Shown here piece by piece: positions 18,641 through 28,237 of a stretch of 30,334 bases of DNA. The stretch spans positions 1 through 30,334 of the forward strand of contig MU836333.1 in NCBI GenBank assembly GCA_029204225.1. Reading direction: 5' to 3'. The notes under the pieces were generated by a model that saw only the letters and a program-made list of their open reading frames with translations, was not told the DNA's origin and ran no database searches. Origin of the DNA: Diphasiastrum complanatum. Lineage: Eukaryota; Streptophyta; Lycopodiopsida; Lycopodiales; Lycopodiaceae. Each line of letters starts with the position of its first letter. Within the stretch, counting starts at the first letter, position 1. A program made the translations under genes and the position numbers.

Positions 18641-18938
18641 CTGAAGAAACATGATGTTTCTACCTACAAAGCATTTATAGCTTATGGATCCAGCTTTTGC
18701 AGAAATACACGTAAAGAGCCACAGGTAGAAACTGTCATCGGCCGCAAAGTCCTGCATATGATTTCAACGAAGGCAAAAATCGTAGTCGTCCACAAAGTCC
18801 TCCATATGGTTTCAACGAAGGTAGAAACCGCAAAATACCGCAATGCGGTTCCAACAAAGACCAAAGGAACCAAACCGCACCGCATGACAATGTCAAAGAT
18901 TGCGGTTTCAACGAAGACCGAAGGTCAACCTTGCAAAG
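18641..18938. repeat. Mosaic domain, right end
   Basis: Words such as CCGCAAAGTCCTGCATATG and TTTCAACGAAGGCAAAAA repeat (18741-18830 holds two ~45-base copies). The domain ends at 18938, exactly where an LTR begins. Confidence 0.75.
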
Positions 18939-19336
18939 TGTTATGGCCATATTTGGTTGTTAAGGACCTGGAATAGTCCTTTTACCTTGAGAGGACCCAG
19001 AAACTCTGATTGAGACACTTGAAGTATTGCATGTCTGTGTGACGGATATAGGCAGGAGGACTCATGAAGAGATGTGATCTATTTATAGTTGACTTGCATG
19101 GAGATTGCATGGTTTCATGCACATGACTCTACTCTCTATATACTGAGGTAGGGATTCTCCCGTCGACATATTGGGTTTAGGTTACCAGTTTCTCTCTTCT
19201 CCTCTTGCCTCACATGGCATGGCTTGGGGGCTAGATCCAGGTTTGATCTAGGATTGGTTAGGCGGTTTGGTTCCATTGTCTCTCTTATTGTGTTCTCCTA
19301 TCCTCATCTTAGGGATAATCCTCTAGGGTCTTTACA
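18939..19336 (+). mobile_element. LTR with PBS, plus strand (LTR C)
   Basis: It starts TGTTATGGCCATAT and ends TTTACA, followed one base later by a PBS, giving TG...CA ends and 398 bp. It contains a TATA-like CTATTTATAG near 19079-19088. About 70 bases (18990-19060) match, in opposite orientation, the LTR at 21181-21446. The 5 bases before it are CAAAG. It interrupts or abuts the mosaic repeat domain. Confidence 0.78.
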
Positions 19337-19350
19337 TTGGTATCAAAGCC
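19337..19350 (+). other. Primer-binding site following LTR C
   Basis: TTGGTATCAAAGCC is a common variant of the plant initiator-tRNA PBS and follows an LTR-type ACA end. Confidence 0.8.
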
Positions 19351-21180
19351 CGGCTAAGATGCGGTCTTGGATTGGAGAGGAGACAAGCTCTACATCAAAT
19401 CGAAAGCACATAGATTTATGTCCCGGATTGATGTGCGAAACTCTCAAGGGGAAAATCGAGTTTTGGAATCCTCTAATTTGTGTTGAAGCATGTGGAAAAG
19501 GGAGTGGTAGAGTGCACTTCCACCGATTTATCTTTTTGTTAATATTGCTTCAAATTAGTTGGAATTTATGTCTGATTTTATGGAACCTTGAGGAAATCCT
19601 TTTTGAGATAGTATGATTGGTGTATACAAATCCGTAAACTTGTTTCTCATATCATTGATGAGAGATAACATGCAGTATTGGTTTATGGTTGTTGATAGAT
19701 TGAACATGTTTAGTTTATCCAGGTAAACAATCTATTAAAACCAAGTTTTAGGATTCTACTGTTTGCATGTCGAGGATTCAGTTTTTGCAGAAGTTAATCC
19801 TCCATTACTACATGTCGACTATAGACCCTTACAAAACTGTTGATGTGTTATATTCCTTAATGATATGCTGCTGACAAAAATAGAGGCTAGTTTTTGTAAA
19901 AATGTCCATATGTGTGTGGGTCTCTATTCCCAGAAATTTATAGATGTTGTAAATAATTGGAATAGGAACTGCATGCATAATCCAACCAAGAGTAGAACTA
20001 GAGTTGAAATCTTGTATGACTGCCCTCTAACTGTTAGTATAGTAGCTTAAGAAAATGGATTTTCAGAAGCCAAAAATCTTGGTTTTTATGTTAGGATTGC
20101 TGACAATATGTCCTTGTTGTTTTCTGAGAACAACTTTGGAAATACAAGTTACTAACACCCAATTATAGAAATTTCGGTTTTTTGGTGTTTGTTTGTCAAA
20201 ATGTAGCCTTGGATTTTGTATTGTGTCTTGTAACGGGAGTTGAAGAGATTTGAATTTTCTTTCTCTAGGGACAACCGCATGTTTTCGAACTTTATCACTT
20301 TAACATTTTTTACATTGGTTTTGCTAAACCAATTATTTCAGAACTTTAATACTGTGGACCTTTGGTTAAGACTATAATAATTGGTTTTGGAAATGAATTT
20401 TTTAAAGCCGATCTTGATGAAAAGGGAAGAATTGTATGGTTCTCAGGCATATACCCAGTATAGAAATTTGATTCCTTGGTACGATGCTATTTAAATCATT
20501 TAACTCTGGAGTATTGGTACTCCCAGTAAACGGAGTTAAATCGTGTTTTTTCGGTTTTCTCCTTTTCAAATCAGTGGAACATCGATCAATTGGTTATTGT
20601 AGATTTGATGATTTTGGTCATTAAAATTGAACAAACCAAAGCTTTTGCGATACTTGTTAAATAATTAATGGAGAAAAATTCATGGTATTTGGAGGTAATT
20701 CTTTATTCGACGAAATTATTTGGAGTGAATACATAGTAGAAAGTACTCGAATCCAAATTTTATTTTTCATTAATTATAGGTAACTTTAACGAAGTAATTC
20801 TTAAGCCAGTAAATGAAAAGAGAGAACAATCCAATTTTATTTGAAAAATCGTAATAATAGGAATTAATAAAAAACTGATTTCATTTCCAGTTAAATCCTA
20901 TGGTGAATTATATTCAAAAGATCAGACTAGTAGTGTTTTTCATACTAGTAGATGATTTTTTGGTATATCGGTTATTCAACCTAGGTATAAGATAGAAATG
21001 CAATTGTTTCAAACTTTTTCCTACAGTAATTAATTTTAAACATTTACTAGTGTCGTTACGTCTTCTTGATACCTTAGCTGAAAGATTTTCAGGGGATTGA
21101 AAATTCTAAGGAGAAAAGAAGAGTGGACATCAGAGGTAGTAAGTGTGATCGAGAAATGTATTTCGCAGTTAAGATTTTGG
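19351..21180. other. Presumed internal remnant of the LTR C element, then AT-rich unassigned DNA
   Basis: The first ~270 bases stay open on the plus strand (to 19616), but I recognise no gag motif. From about 19650 to 21180 the sequence is AT-rich with dense stops and no domain. A weak GGTATCAAGAAG on the minus strand near 21065-21076 resembles a PBS but is not convincing. Confidence 0.4.
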
Positions 21181-21446
21181 CAATCCTAGTACTATTCAGG
21201 CCCAAGCACGCTTAACTTCAGAGTTTTGATGGGATCCAGTGTATTAGTGCTGGTATCTTCACACAGACATGCAATACTTCATATGTTTCAATGAGAGTAT
21301 CTGGGTCCTCTCAAGGTTACTAGTCACAAACTGACCTTGACTTGGAATTAAATCTCGGTGTGACCAATAATCTTGAACACTGGAGGGTCGATTTACCATT
21401 TTAGGACTATTCCATGTCCTGTCCTTAGCTGAATATGGCCATAACA
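21181..21446 (-). mobile_element. LTR carrying a 5S rRNA-like segment (LTR D, minus strand)
   Basis: On the minus strand it begins TGTTATGGCCATATTC at 21446, directly after a polypurine tract, as a 3' LTR should. It shares GACATGGAATAGTCC-type and CCTTGAGAGGACCCAGA blocks and GAAGTATTGCATGTCTGTGTG with LTR C, but carries about 95 extra bases in the middle. Where LTR C runs on toward its TATA-like box, this copy enters 5S rRNA-like sequence (21183-21256). The LTR terminus beyond the 5S segment is not identifiable. LTRs with 5S sequence are the hallmark of Cassandra-type elements; whether this is one is inference. Confidence 0.65.
21183..21256 (-). rRNA. 5S rRNA-like fragment (partial, inside an LTR)
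   Basis: The minus strand reads ATACCAGCACTAAT, GGATCCCATCA, then GAAGTTAAGCGTGCTTGGGC and TAGTACTAGGAT, corresponding to about nucleotides 11-84 of plant 5S rRNA. By eye roughly 67 of 74 positions agree with the plant consensus. The A-box region of the internal pol III promoter is perfectly kept; the intermediate element is altered; the C-box and the 3' end are missing. It is therefore not a working 5S gene and more likely LTR-embedded 5S sequence or a pseudogene. Confidence 0.9.
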
Positions 21447-21459
21447 CTCTTCCCTCCTT
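21447..21459 (-). other. Polypurine tract before LTR D
   Basis: The minus strand reads AAGGAGGGAAGAG immediately before TGTTATGG. The bases upstream (AAGGATAGAAGCAGTTT) resemble the sequence that precedes gypsy 3' LTRs. Confidence 0.75.
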
Positions 21460-22277
21460 AAACTGCTTCTATCCTTAGAAGCTCCTCAAAACAGGAAAGA
21501 ATCACAGGAACAATTCTTTTAACTTTCAATATTAACCTAGAAAATCATTATCCTTAATCAGACTTACTTATCAAACAAGTAATTAGAGAAAAAACTATTT
21601 TTCAATCATTAAGCTCTGCTCTAGAGTACAAACTCTGGTCTGAAAAGTACATTAAAAGATATTTTTTCTCAACTAGGTTACACTCAACACAAGTTAGTAA
21701 CATCACCTTCATGTAAAACACTTACATGAACCACCGAGTGAAATATTATCTAACTTAGGAGATTAAAGTTAAAGAAAATAATAATTACAGTCTGAAATCA
21801 TCCACCAACTCTAGTAGACAATTCATAAAAAGCTTTCAAGTACAACTTAGAGTAGAGTTTTCACACAAAAGTCTTTCCAACACTTTGCTTTCCATCTGCT
21901 AGGATTATGGCTTGATCTATCTTGTTTCCAATCTCTGAAGAGAATCCTAGTCTTTCCCCTTTGAGGAAAAACTCAACTGACACTGAGTATCCAACCATGC
22001 TCAGTGAGTTTCAGTTCCAAAAGTAGCCATCCCAAATGAAGTCCAACTGCTCCATAGAAAATCTCCCATGAAATTGCCCTTGTATCTATTGGACGCGCTA
22101 GCTGTCAATCCTGTATGCTTTGGTTTCATCGCATACAAGGCTTTTTTGAGGTGGATTAAACACCAAAAAATTTCTGGAGTAGGAGCGCATGTTTCGGATT
22201 GTGCGATCATTTTGAAATCCTGATTGATCAAAGAAAACCATGCTGATGGGAAGGCTATTGCCTCCAAAACCAATTGA
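21460..22277. other. Unassigned region
   Basis: No LTR, PBS or coding domain is recognised. If LTR D is a 3' LTR, this would be the end of its internal region, but no pol or chromodomain motif is visible. A 90-codon minus-strand frame at 22001-22273 has no family likeness. Confidence 0.4.
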
Positions 22278-23171
22278 CCTTTCCAGCCTCCTGACCGTTC
22301 CTACGCAATCACTACAGCAGTTGTTGTGCCAACAATCGAAGTAGCAGCTACAACTGCTATGGAGATAGATGTTGTACCTTCTCAGCCAGATGCAGTTGCT
22401 ACCACCGCTATGAATACAGATGGAGCTGCTACTACAGATTCATCAAAGCCAGCCTTTGCTTCAACTTCACAGAAGCAGAAGAAGAGTTCAAGCACCTCGG
22501 ACGAAGACACAACTCAATCCGACACTTCAGCCAAGGCTCGAGCAGCTACAGAAGAAGACACTGGGACAGCAGACGACCAAGAGGATGAACCTGACAACCA
22601 GCCCCACTGGTTTCGCACCATGACAAAGAAAGCCAAGAATCTAGTGGTTGATATTTATGAATTCGATTGTTACAATCAGAAGAACATTTTGGACCTGATT
22701 GAAGCAGAAGACTCTCTCAAGGAGTCTTACGAGAAGATCGATTTGCTCGAATCAGACAACACTCAACTGATTGAACGAAATTGTTCCCTCGAAACATAGC
22801 TTCAGCCTGCAATCAACGAAGCTGATTCTTTGAAGAAAGTCAATAAGACGATTGAGGCCAAGTCTGTGGATTATCAGACTAATATTGATTCTTTAAAAAA
22901 ACAACTGCTAGATGCAAATAAAAACAATGTCGCTCTCTAGAAACATTTGCAGGAGGAGCATGCAACAAGAATACAGACAGAAGCTGTGCTTGCTCTATGC
23001 AGCAATGCAAGCTCTATCACAATAGACCTCTCAAAATTGAACCAGCTCCAAGGCCAGATGCTCAAAATTTTGCGAGTCGAGTTCTTGCAACCACTCGAGG
23101 ATGCGAAGACACTTGTCGAGAAAGAGTTGGCTGAGTTGAAGGAGTTGTCTAGTGAAGCCACCCACACTTGA
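22278..23171 (+). pseudogene. Acidic, coiled-coil ORF of unknown family with two in-frame TAG codons
   Basis: One frame stays open from after a TGA at 22275 to a TGA at 23169-23171 except for TAG at 22797-22799 and 22938-22940. The first ATG is at 22359 (MEIDVVPSQPDAVATTAM). The N-terminal ~85 residues are rich in Ser/Thr/Ala/Asp/Glu (SSSTSDEDTTQSDTS, ATEEDTGTADDQEDEPDN). A distinct motif PHWFRTMTKKAKNLVVDIYE follows, then long charged heptad-like helices (LIEAEDSLKESYEKIDLLES; later LEDAKTLVEKELAELKELSS). Both TAGs could be CAG-to-TAG changes. I do not recognise the family; transposon accessory or gag-like protein, or a decayed host gene, are possible. Neighbours are LTR fragments on both sides. 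Confidence 0.55.
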
Positions 23172-23214
23172 AGCGGGCCCAACTCTCACGAATAATATGC
23201 CCAGGCCCTGCTAT

Positions 23215-23452
23215 GCATTGATGAACTAACTATTCAAATGCTTCTGATAATTTTGATTTTCAATGAATCATTCTAATCATTGTATGAATATGAACAACTA
23301 TTTATACTAAGAATTTAGATCATCAATTATGATCGCCAGTTGGCTGGTGATCCGCTGGCATCCATCTGGTCCTTGTCATTGATTGCTGATAAGTGGTGAA
23401 ATTGGCCGTAAACGTTCTGTCTGCATAAATGAACCAAAACTATAGCTCTACA
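23215..23452 (-). mobile_element. LTR fragment, minus orientation (left arm of an inverted LTR pair)
   Basis: This is the reverse complement, with scattered differences, of 25401-25635. Shared words include GGTTCATTTATGCAGACA, ATCAATGACAAGGACC and GCCAGCGGATCACCAGCCAA. On the minus strand it carries GTATAAATAG (TATA-like). It begins at about 23452, exactly where the copia integrase frame breaks, and is cut at about 23215. Confidence 0.8.
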
Positions 23453-24570
23453 AAAACTTCGGATGGTGTTTTGTTTGAGAGGCCTTTAGTGGAACATCTG
23501 TTCTGAATATAGGTTGCTGTTGAAACAGCTTCAGTCCAGAAGCACTTTGGAAGTGTCGCATGTGATAATATGCACTTTGTCGAATCAACTAAGGTCCTGT
23601 TCTTTCTCTCAGCAAGACCATTTGACTGAGGCGAATAGGAAGTGATGTATTGTTGCTCAATGTCATTGTTAAGGTAGTAGTCCTTGAATTCATTGGAGAT
23701 GTACTCTCCCCCGTTATCTGACCTCAGTGCTTTGATTCGTTTACCAGTTTGATTCTCAGCATGCTCTTTGAATTGTCTGAATTTGATGAAAGCCTCTGAT
23801 TTCTGTTTAATGAAATAAACAACTGTTCTTCTGGAGAATTCGTCAATAAAGGTGATGAAATACTTTGCATCTAGGAATGAAGGAGTTTGCATAGGTCCAC
23901 ATATATCTGTATGAACAACATCTAGCAGATCTTTTGCTACATGCATATGGTTTGATCTGAAAGGAATCCTAGCCTGCTTTCTAAAGATGCAGCTATGACA
24001 GACATGGAAATCGACCATACCAGAAGGATAGTCGAGATCAAAGACCATGGATTGTCTGGACATGTTCATAACAGATGCATGATTCAAGTGTCCTAAGCGA
24101 TGATGCCATAGTAATGCTTTATTTATTAGAACAAAGGTTTTCAAGGCTTGACTAGACTTAGAATAGCAATATGCCAATCTATATAAGTAACCATGCCTCT
24201 TGCCAAGTGCAAGGATCTTATCACACCTATCAATAATTTTGCATTGATTAGATTCGAATTCTACCTTATGACCTAAATCTGTAATTCTACTTACTAATAA
24301 TAGATTTGTAGAGAGTTTAGGAACATATAAAACTTTTGCTAGTAATTTGAATTGATCATGCTGGAATCGCAATCTTACAGTACCTTCACCTTCAATAGTG
24401 TGAGTACTATTGTCACCAAGATGAACAAATTTCTTCGTGCTGTAAAGAGTGTAGGAGTTGAAGATCTCATATTGATTGGTCATATGTTGAGTTGTTCCAG
24501 AATCCAGAAACCATGAATCATGCAAAAATGTGCTTTGATCTTTGACGAGGGCGCTTGAAAGCAATGTCAT
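23453..24570 (-). pseudogene. Copia C protease-integrase, open over about 370 codons
   Basis: A continuous frame from an ATG at 24570 holds the protease motif WFLDSGTTQHM, FVHLGDNSTHTIEGEG, VLYVPKLSTNLLLVS, the HHCC zinc region (WHHRLGHLNHASV and CHSCIFRKQ), and all three DDE blocks: VVHTDICGPM, LRSDNGGEYIS and PQSNGLAERKNRT. It ends in the middle of integrase after NKTPSEVF, where the inverted LTR fragment starts; the last residues to the stop at 23440 come from the LTR. Gag sequence lies upstream but without its zinc knuckle, and RT and RNase H are missing. The catalytic residues are all present, unusual here. Confidence 0.92.
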
Positions 24571-24594
24571 ACGATTGATCCAACAGCGGCCATC

Positions 24595-24880
24595 TGTAGA
24601 TGTAACTTAGTAGTTACGTCTCTCACGTCATATAGTGAGTTCAAAATGTTCCAAACGTCTCTTGACGTTTTAGTTTCAACTATGTGTCCAATTTGTGTAT
24701 ATGATATATTGAGGATGATAAGCGCGAAAGCTTTACCGTCCTTTGATTTTCACTTTGAGTCGTCATCTTCAAGTTTTACTTCTATACCTGTAACAACATC
24801 CCATTATTTGTTGGCGATTAGCAAGGTCTTCATCTCAAATTTTCACAAATAATAATTGGATTCGTTCATCCTGTATTCCA
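24595..24880 (-). pseudogene. Copia C gag fragment with three in-frame stops
   Basis: Reading leftward, one frame shows NESNYYL, KFEMKTLLIAN, WDVVTGIEVKLEDDD and then GKAFALIILNISYTQIGHIV, SRDVWNILNSLY and TTKLHLQ. These are the copia gag N-terminal helices. The frame contains TGA, TAA and TGA codons, two of them where gags have tryptophan. After LHLQ the sequence jumps to the protease segment, so the gag C-terminal half and zinc knuckle have been deleted. Confidence 0.75.
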
Positions 24881-24928
24881 TGTTAGTTGTTTAAAAGAAC
24901 AACTTGGTGAAAAAGATGACCTAATTCC

Positions 24929-25105
24929 CATAGAGCCCAATGGATTCTTCTATTATCTGAATTTGATTATACAGTCGAAGTTCAATCTGAAAAACATCAT
25001 TCAAATGCAAATTATTTATCAAGACTTGAAACTACAGAAGAAAAGGATTCAGTTTCTAACAGACTTTCAGATGAGGGAATACACAATCTGCAGTTTTACA
25101 AGTGT
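24929..25105 (+). pseudogene. Ty3/gypsy RNase H remnant
   Basis: One plus-strand frame reads HRAQWILLLSEFDYTVEV, then KHHSNANYLSRLE, the pattern that closes the gypsy RNase H domain (W-L-L-EFDY, then ADALSR-like). It is followed by SVSNRLSDEGIHNLQFYK. No RT or integrase flanks it. It lies antisense to the copia C gag end, so it is a separate scrap carried into this junction. Confidence 0.7.
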
Positions 25106-25142
25106 CTATACACAGTATGCAGAATTACACAGAGTGTTACCA

Positions 25143-25245
25143 TATTGTGGCATTTTTCGCCTGTCAGGAATCTCGTTGAAAAATGCAGTGTCGACTTTTT
25201 TGCATTTTTCATCTGACAGAAATCTCGTGTAAAATCACATGTCGC
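25143..25245. repeat. Direct duplication, about 50 bp x 2
   Basis: GCATTTTTCGCCTGTCAGGA and GCATTTTTCATCTGACAGAA each lead into AATCTCGT, at about 25152 and 25202. Copies are diverged. Confidence 0.7.
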
Positions 25246-25400
25246 ATTTTTCGGTTTTCCAAAGAGCCTCAAATGTTAAGAAAATGTCTTTGACAAAGTG
25301 TGGGGGCAACCCTAAAGGAGATTTAAGGGCACCTTCTTTTTTGCTTTTTTTGCGAAAAACCCGACAGTGTCGCATGACTGTGGCTGTTTTAGTTCATTTC

Positions 25401-25649
25401 TGCAGAGCTACATTTTTGGTTCATTTATGCAGACATAACGTTTTACAGCCAATTTCACTGCTTATCATCAATCAATGACAAGGACCGGATGGATGCCAGC
25501 GGATCACCAGCCAACTGGCGATTGCAATTGATGACCTAAATTCTTAGTATAAGTAGTTATTCTTATTCATACAGTTTTAATTAGAATAACTCATTGAAAA
25601 TCAGAATTATCAGAAGCATTTGAATAGTCAGCTCCTCTCCTCTCTCCTC

Positions 25650-25730
<81 letters not shown>

Positions 25731-26246
25731 ACCTGCGAGCTTGAACACTCTGAGCATTCTAGCTCACTTCTTAGAGTTGTTTTTTGTGCCACTGCTTATC
25801 AGCATTGCGCATTAATTCAGACTTTCATTTTAGCCGCTCAAAGATAGCAAAGAGTACGCGGCTTCGATCCGCAACTTATTGTACTCATTTACTTCTGTTT
25901 CGTTTTTGAATCAATACTATTCTTTATTGCGTTCAGCTTCATCTCAGAATGTATGCGTTTTCTAGAGTTCTTCGCGACTAATTATTTGTCTGATAATTTT
26001 CGATGCTTAATTGTTTGGCTACGTAATCATTGTAGTACTGGCAAATTCAAAGTTAGTTACTATAAGTTCAAAACGTGATTTCTAATCACTATTGTCTTGT
26101 TTGAAATTGATAGGCATAGTCATGCATTGGAAAGATGAAGATAGTTTATTCCACCATGCACGAAAAGTTTTCTTTCTTGACACACGAATTATTTTTATTC
26201 GTTTCTTTTCGAGCTAGACCTATCTTCTGCACACCACTTTTCGACA
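25401..26246 (+). mobile_element. LTR, plus strand, with (CT)n tract (LTR E, right arm of inverted pair)
   Basis: It probably starts TGCAGAGCTAC at 25401 and ends GACA just before the PBS at 26247, about 846 bp. The first ~235 bases are the inverted partner of 23215-23452. It holds a TATA-like GTATAAGTAG near 25546. No gag follows intact: about 230 bases after the PBS a possible gag start (ATGGCTCCTC, 26470) is interrupted by a palindrome. Confidence 0.78.
25653..25727. repeat. (CT)n microsatellite in LTR E
   Basis: 75 bases of perfect CT dinucleotide repeat preceded by imperfect CTCCTCTCC. It occurs just where the inverted LTR copy on the left is cut off. Confidence 0.97.
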
Positions 26247-26259
26247 TGGTATCAGAGCC
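26247..26259 (+). other. Primer-binding site of LTR E element
   Basis: TGGTATCAGAGCC is a perfect plant tRNA-iMet PBS. A second, degenerate copy (TGGTATTAGAGC, 26291-26302) lies 44 bases downstream. Confidence 0.93.
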
Positions 26260-26490
26260 ATTTTCACTACTTCTTTATCTGATTCCAACATGGTATTAGA
26301 GCAAAAGCTCAAATACTTGATATCTTTTGCGATATCAAATTGATATCATACTTTTCAGTTCTTTTCAACCTTTCAGTGTCAGAGAATTGGTTTCCTATTG
26401 CTAGGATCACTACCAATTTTCTCCGTACTTTGTCATGCTCCTTCATAACAAACTTCACATATTGATCATATGGCTCCTCTTATTTTTAGC

Positions 26491-26520
26491 ACCCTGACGG
26501 GTGCTGGCACGCGTCAGGGT
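26491..26520. repeat. 30-bp near-perfect palindrome
   Basis: ACCCTGACG, GTGC, GCAC and CGTCAGGGT pair across a two-base centre, with single opposing G-G mismatches; 26 of 30 positions are symmetrical. It is GC-rich in an AT-rich neighbourhood and is followed by GGGCTAGGCAGGGAG and a T run. It may mark the end of an inserted element. Confidence 0.88.
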
Positions 26521-26529
26521 GGGCTAGGC

Positions 26530-27405
26530 AGGGAGTTTTTTTTGTTTGTTTTTGAATTAGTTGCCTTGGTTGTGAAAAATGCAAAAATAAGCTTGGTAGA
26601 GGCCAAAAATCTTGTATATAGATAAACACACATGTGTGGAGCCTGTTCCCACGTGTGAAAAATAGTGTACTTGTTATGTACCATAATCATATAGGTTGTA
26701 CATATGATTTAATTCAAGTTCTAGTGGCTAAAAAGGCCAAAACTAGTTTTCTAGACATATGACACATGGCATCAGTCTATTGCTTGCATGAGCCACATCC
26801 TTTGGTTAGGTGTCACATCCCATGTGTAGAGGACAGCTCACATGTGTGGAATAAGTTGAAGTAGACGAATTTTGACTTCTAGAAGATTTTCAAGTAGATC
26901 TCCATATAGAAGGAAAATGGGCCAAAAGTGCTCAAAATAGAAGGTTTTGTCCAAGTGTCAATTTTGCATGATGAATCATCATATGACAAAGCACCTTCAC
27001 ACATGTGGGATCAAAGGGATAATCAGTACCACGAGTTCCCACTTATTGTATATATAGAGCCACATTTGGCCATAATCAATGGGAGACACAATCTTGGTTT
27101 TGGAAGCAATTTTGAGTGATTCTCTCCATTTGTCTAGATTTGTTTTGATTGTTTTGAGGTTCTATCAATGTGTACTTGATTTTCAGGCTGGAGTCCCGTA
27201 CTCAGACAGTGTTTCACACGTGTGAAACCATAAAGTACACTTACTTTCAATTAATGATTTGTTCTTGTTAGGATTTTTGTGTCTAGAATTGATCTAGATT
27301 GATCTTAATCTGAAGTAGATTGATAGATCAAGTAATCTGACAACCAATCCCTCTTGAGGATCAGATTAGGATCCACTCTTGTCCTTTTTGTACTCTTTTT
27401 GCACA
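26530..27405 (+). mobile_element. LTR with PBS (LTR F), start uncertain
   Basis: The right boundary is fixed by TTGCACA followed by a perfect PBS. A TATA box (TATATATAG, about 27048-27056) lies 350 bases upstream of the end. The left boundary is not resolved; 26530 is the limit of unexplained sequence. The last ~270 bases are related to those before the PBS at 28238. Confidence 0.65.
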
Positions 27406-27418
27406 TGGTATCAGAGCC
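27406..27418 (+). other. Primer-binding site of LTR F element
   Basis: TGGTATCAGAGCC, perfect plant tRNA-iMet type, directly after an ACA end. Confidence 0.93.
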
Positions 27419-27990
27419 TAGTACAAGAGGTTTTGTTGAAATTGATAGGGTTAATCCAAATCAAAGCCAAAATTAGCAATTTTTTGGAAACTAGTCAAAT
27501 TTTGTGTAGCGAGTTGGATTTGATAGCTATCCTCAAAATTTGTGAAGAATTGCCAAAAATTGGCAAATCTAGCTTGATCAAAAACCATATAGATAGTGTA
27601 AATTGTGTACACAAGTGGGTCTCACACATGTGAGGCCAATGATGCCACATGGGAAACCCATCCTAATGTAGGTTAGGTCAATTCAAGAGAGTTGGTCATG
27701 TCTATTTGGTGGTCATCCCTACTTTATAGGACCTACACCTAAGTTTAAGGTGAAAATTTGACCAACTAGCTACTACCAAGCATAACTCTAGGAAATAGAC
27801 TAGGGTTTCATTTTAGGTCAAGGAGAGTGAGTTCACTTCCTTATTACATGCTGGAAATCCACCTAACTTCAAGAAGGAAGTCGAATTTGCTATGTATTCC
27901 CTCTCTCCATAGTGAGAAGATAGAAAATTTTTGGAGCTCATTGGCAATCTCAAGCTAGTTCACTATGTCCATTGAGTTTTGTGATCCAAA
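27419..27990. other. Leader-like sequence between two LTR copies
   Basis: No gag or other domain is visible. It follows the LTR F PBS and precedes the next LTR-like segment, so it is probably leader sequence of the first element cut by the second. Confidence 0.5.
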
Positions 27991-28237
27991 TGAAACCAAA
28001 TCAATTACTACTTGTTTCTCAGGTTGAAGCCGTACTACAGCCTGTATTACACACGTGTGGGCTCGGATTTCAATGTTTATCAATGCTTATTGATTGTTAA
28101 TGCTTGTTGTTTGTCAAATTGCCAATCTAGACTACTTTTTTGTGTCTAGTTTTTTGATAGATTGTTAAGCAAGCATCCAATCACTCTTGTGGATCTTTTG
28201 TAGATCCATTTATGGTCTAAAGTACAGTACTTTCACA
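27991..28237 (+). mobile_element. LTR 3' part with PBS (LTR G)
   Basis: It shares with LTR F an ordered set of blocks: CAGGTTGAAGCC/CAGGCTGGAGTCC, the CACGTGTG palindrome, TTTTTGTGTCTAG, AATC-CTCTTG-GGATC and the CACA end before the PBS. The upstream part is not identified, so it is either truncated or very diverged. Confidence 0.65.

Noticed and set aside
18479-18976. Open frames over the 70-bp array and mosaic end
   Set aside because: Repeat-derived, both strands, no domain.
19224-19616. 130-codon frame crossing LTR C, its PBS and the downstream region
   Set aside because: It starts inside the LTR and crosses the PBS, and no gag motif appears.
21062-21080. Possible PBS (GGTATCAAGAAG) on the minus strand after the 5S-bearing LTR
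   Set aside because: Only a partial match, and it is too far from any LTR terminus I can define.
21183-21256. Functional 5S rRNA gene
   Set aside because: The C-box and both ends are missing and the intermediate element is altered; it is embedded in an LTR.
22001-22273. 90-codon minus-strand frame as a gene
   Set aside because: No domain likeness, no supporting splice or promoter signals.
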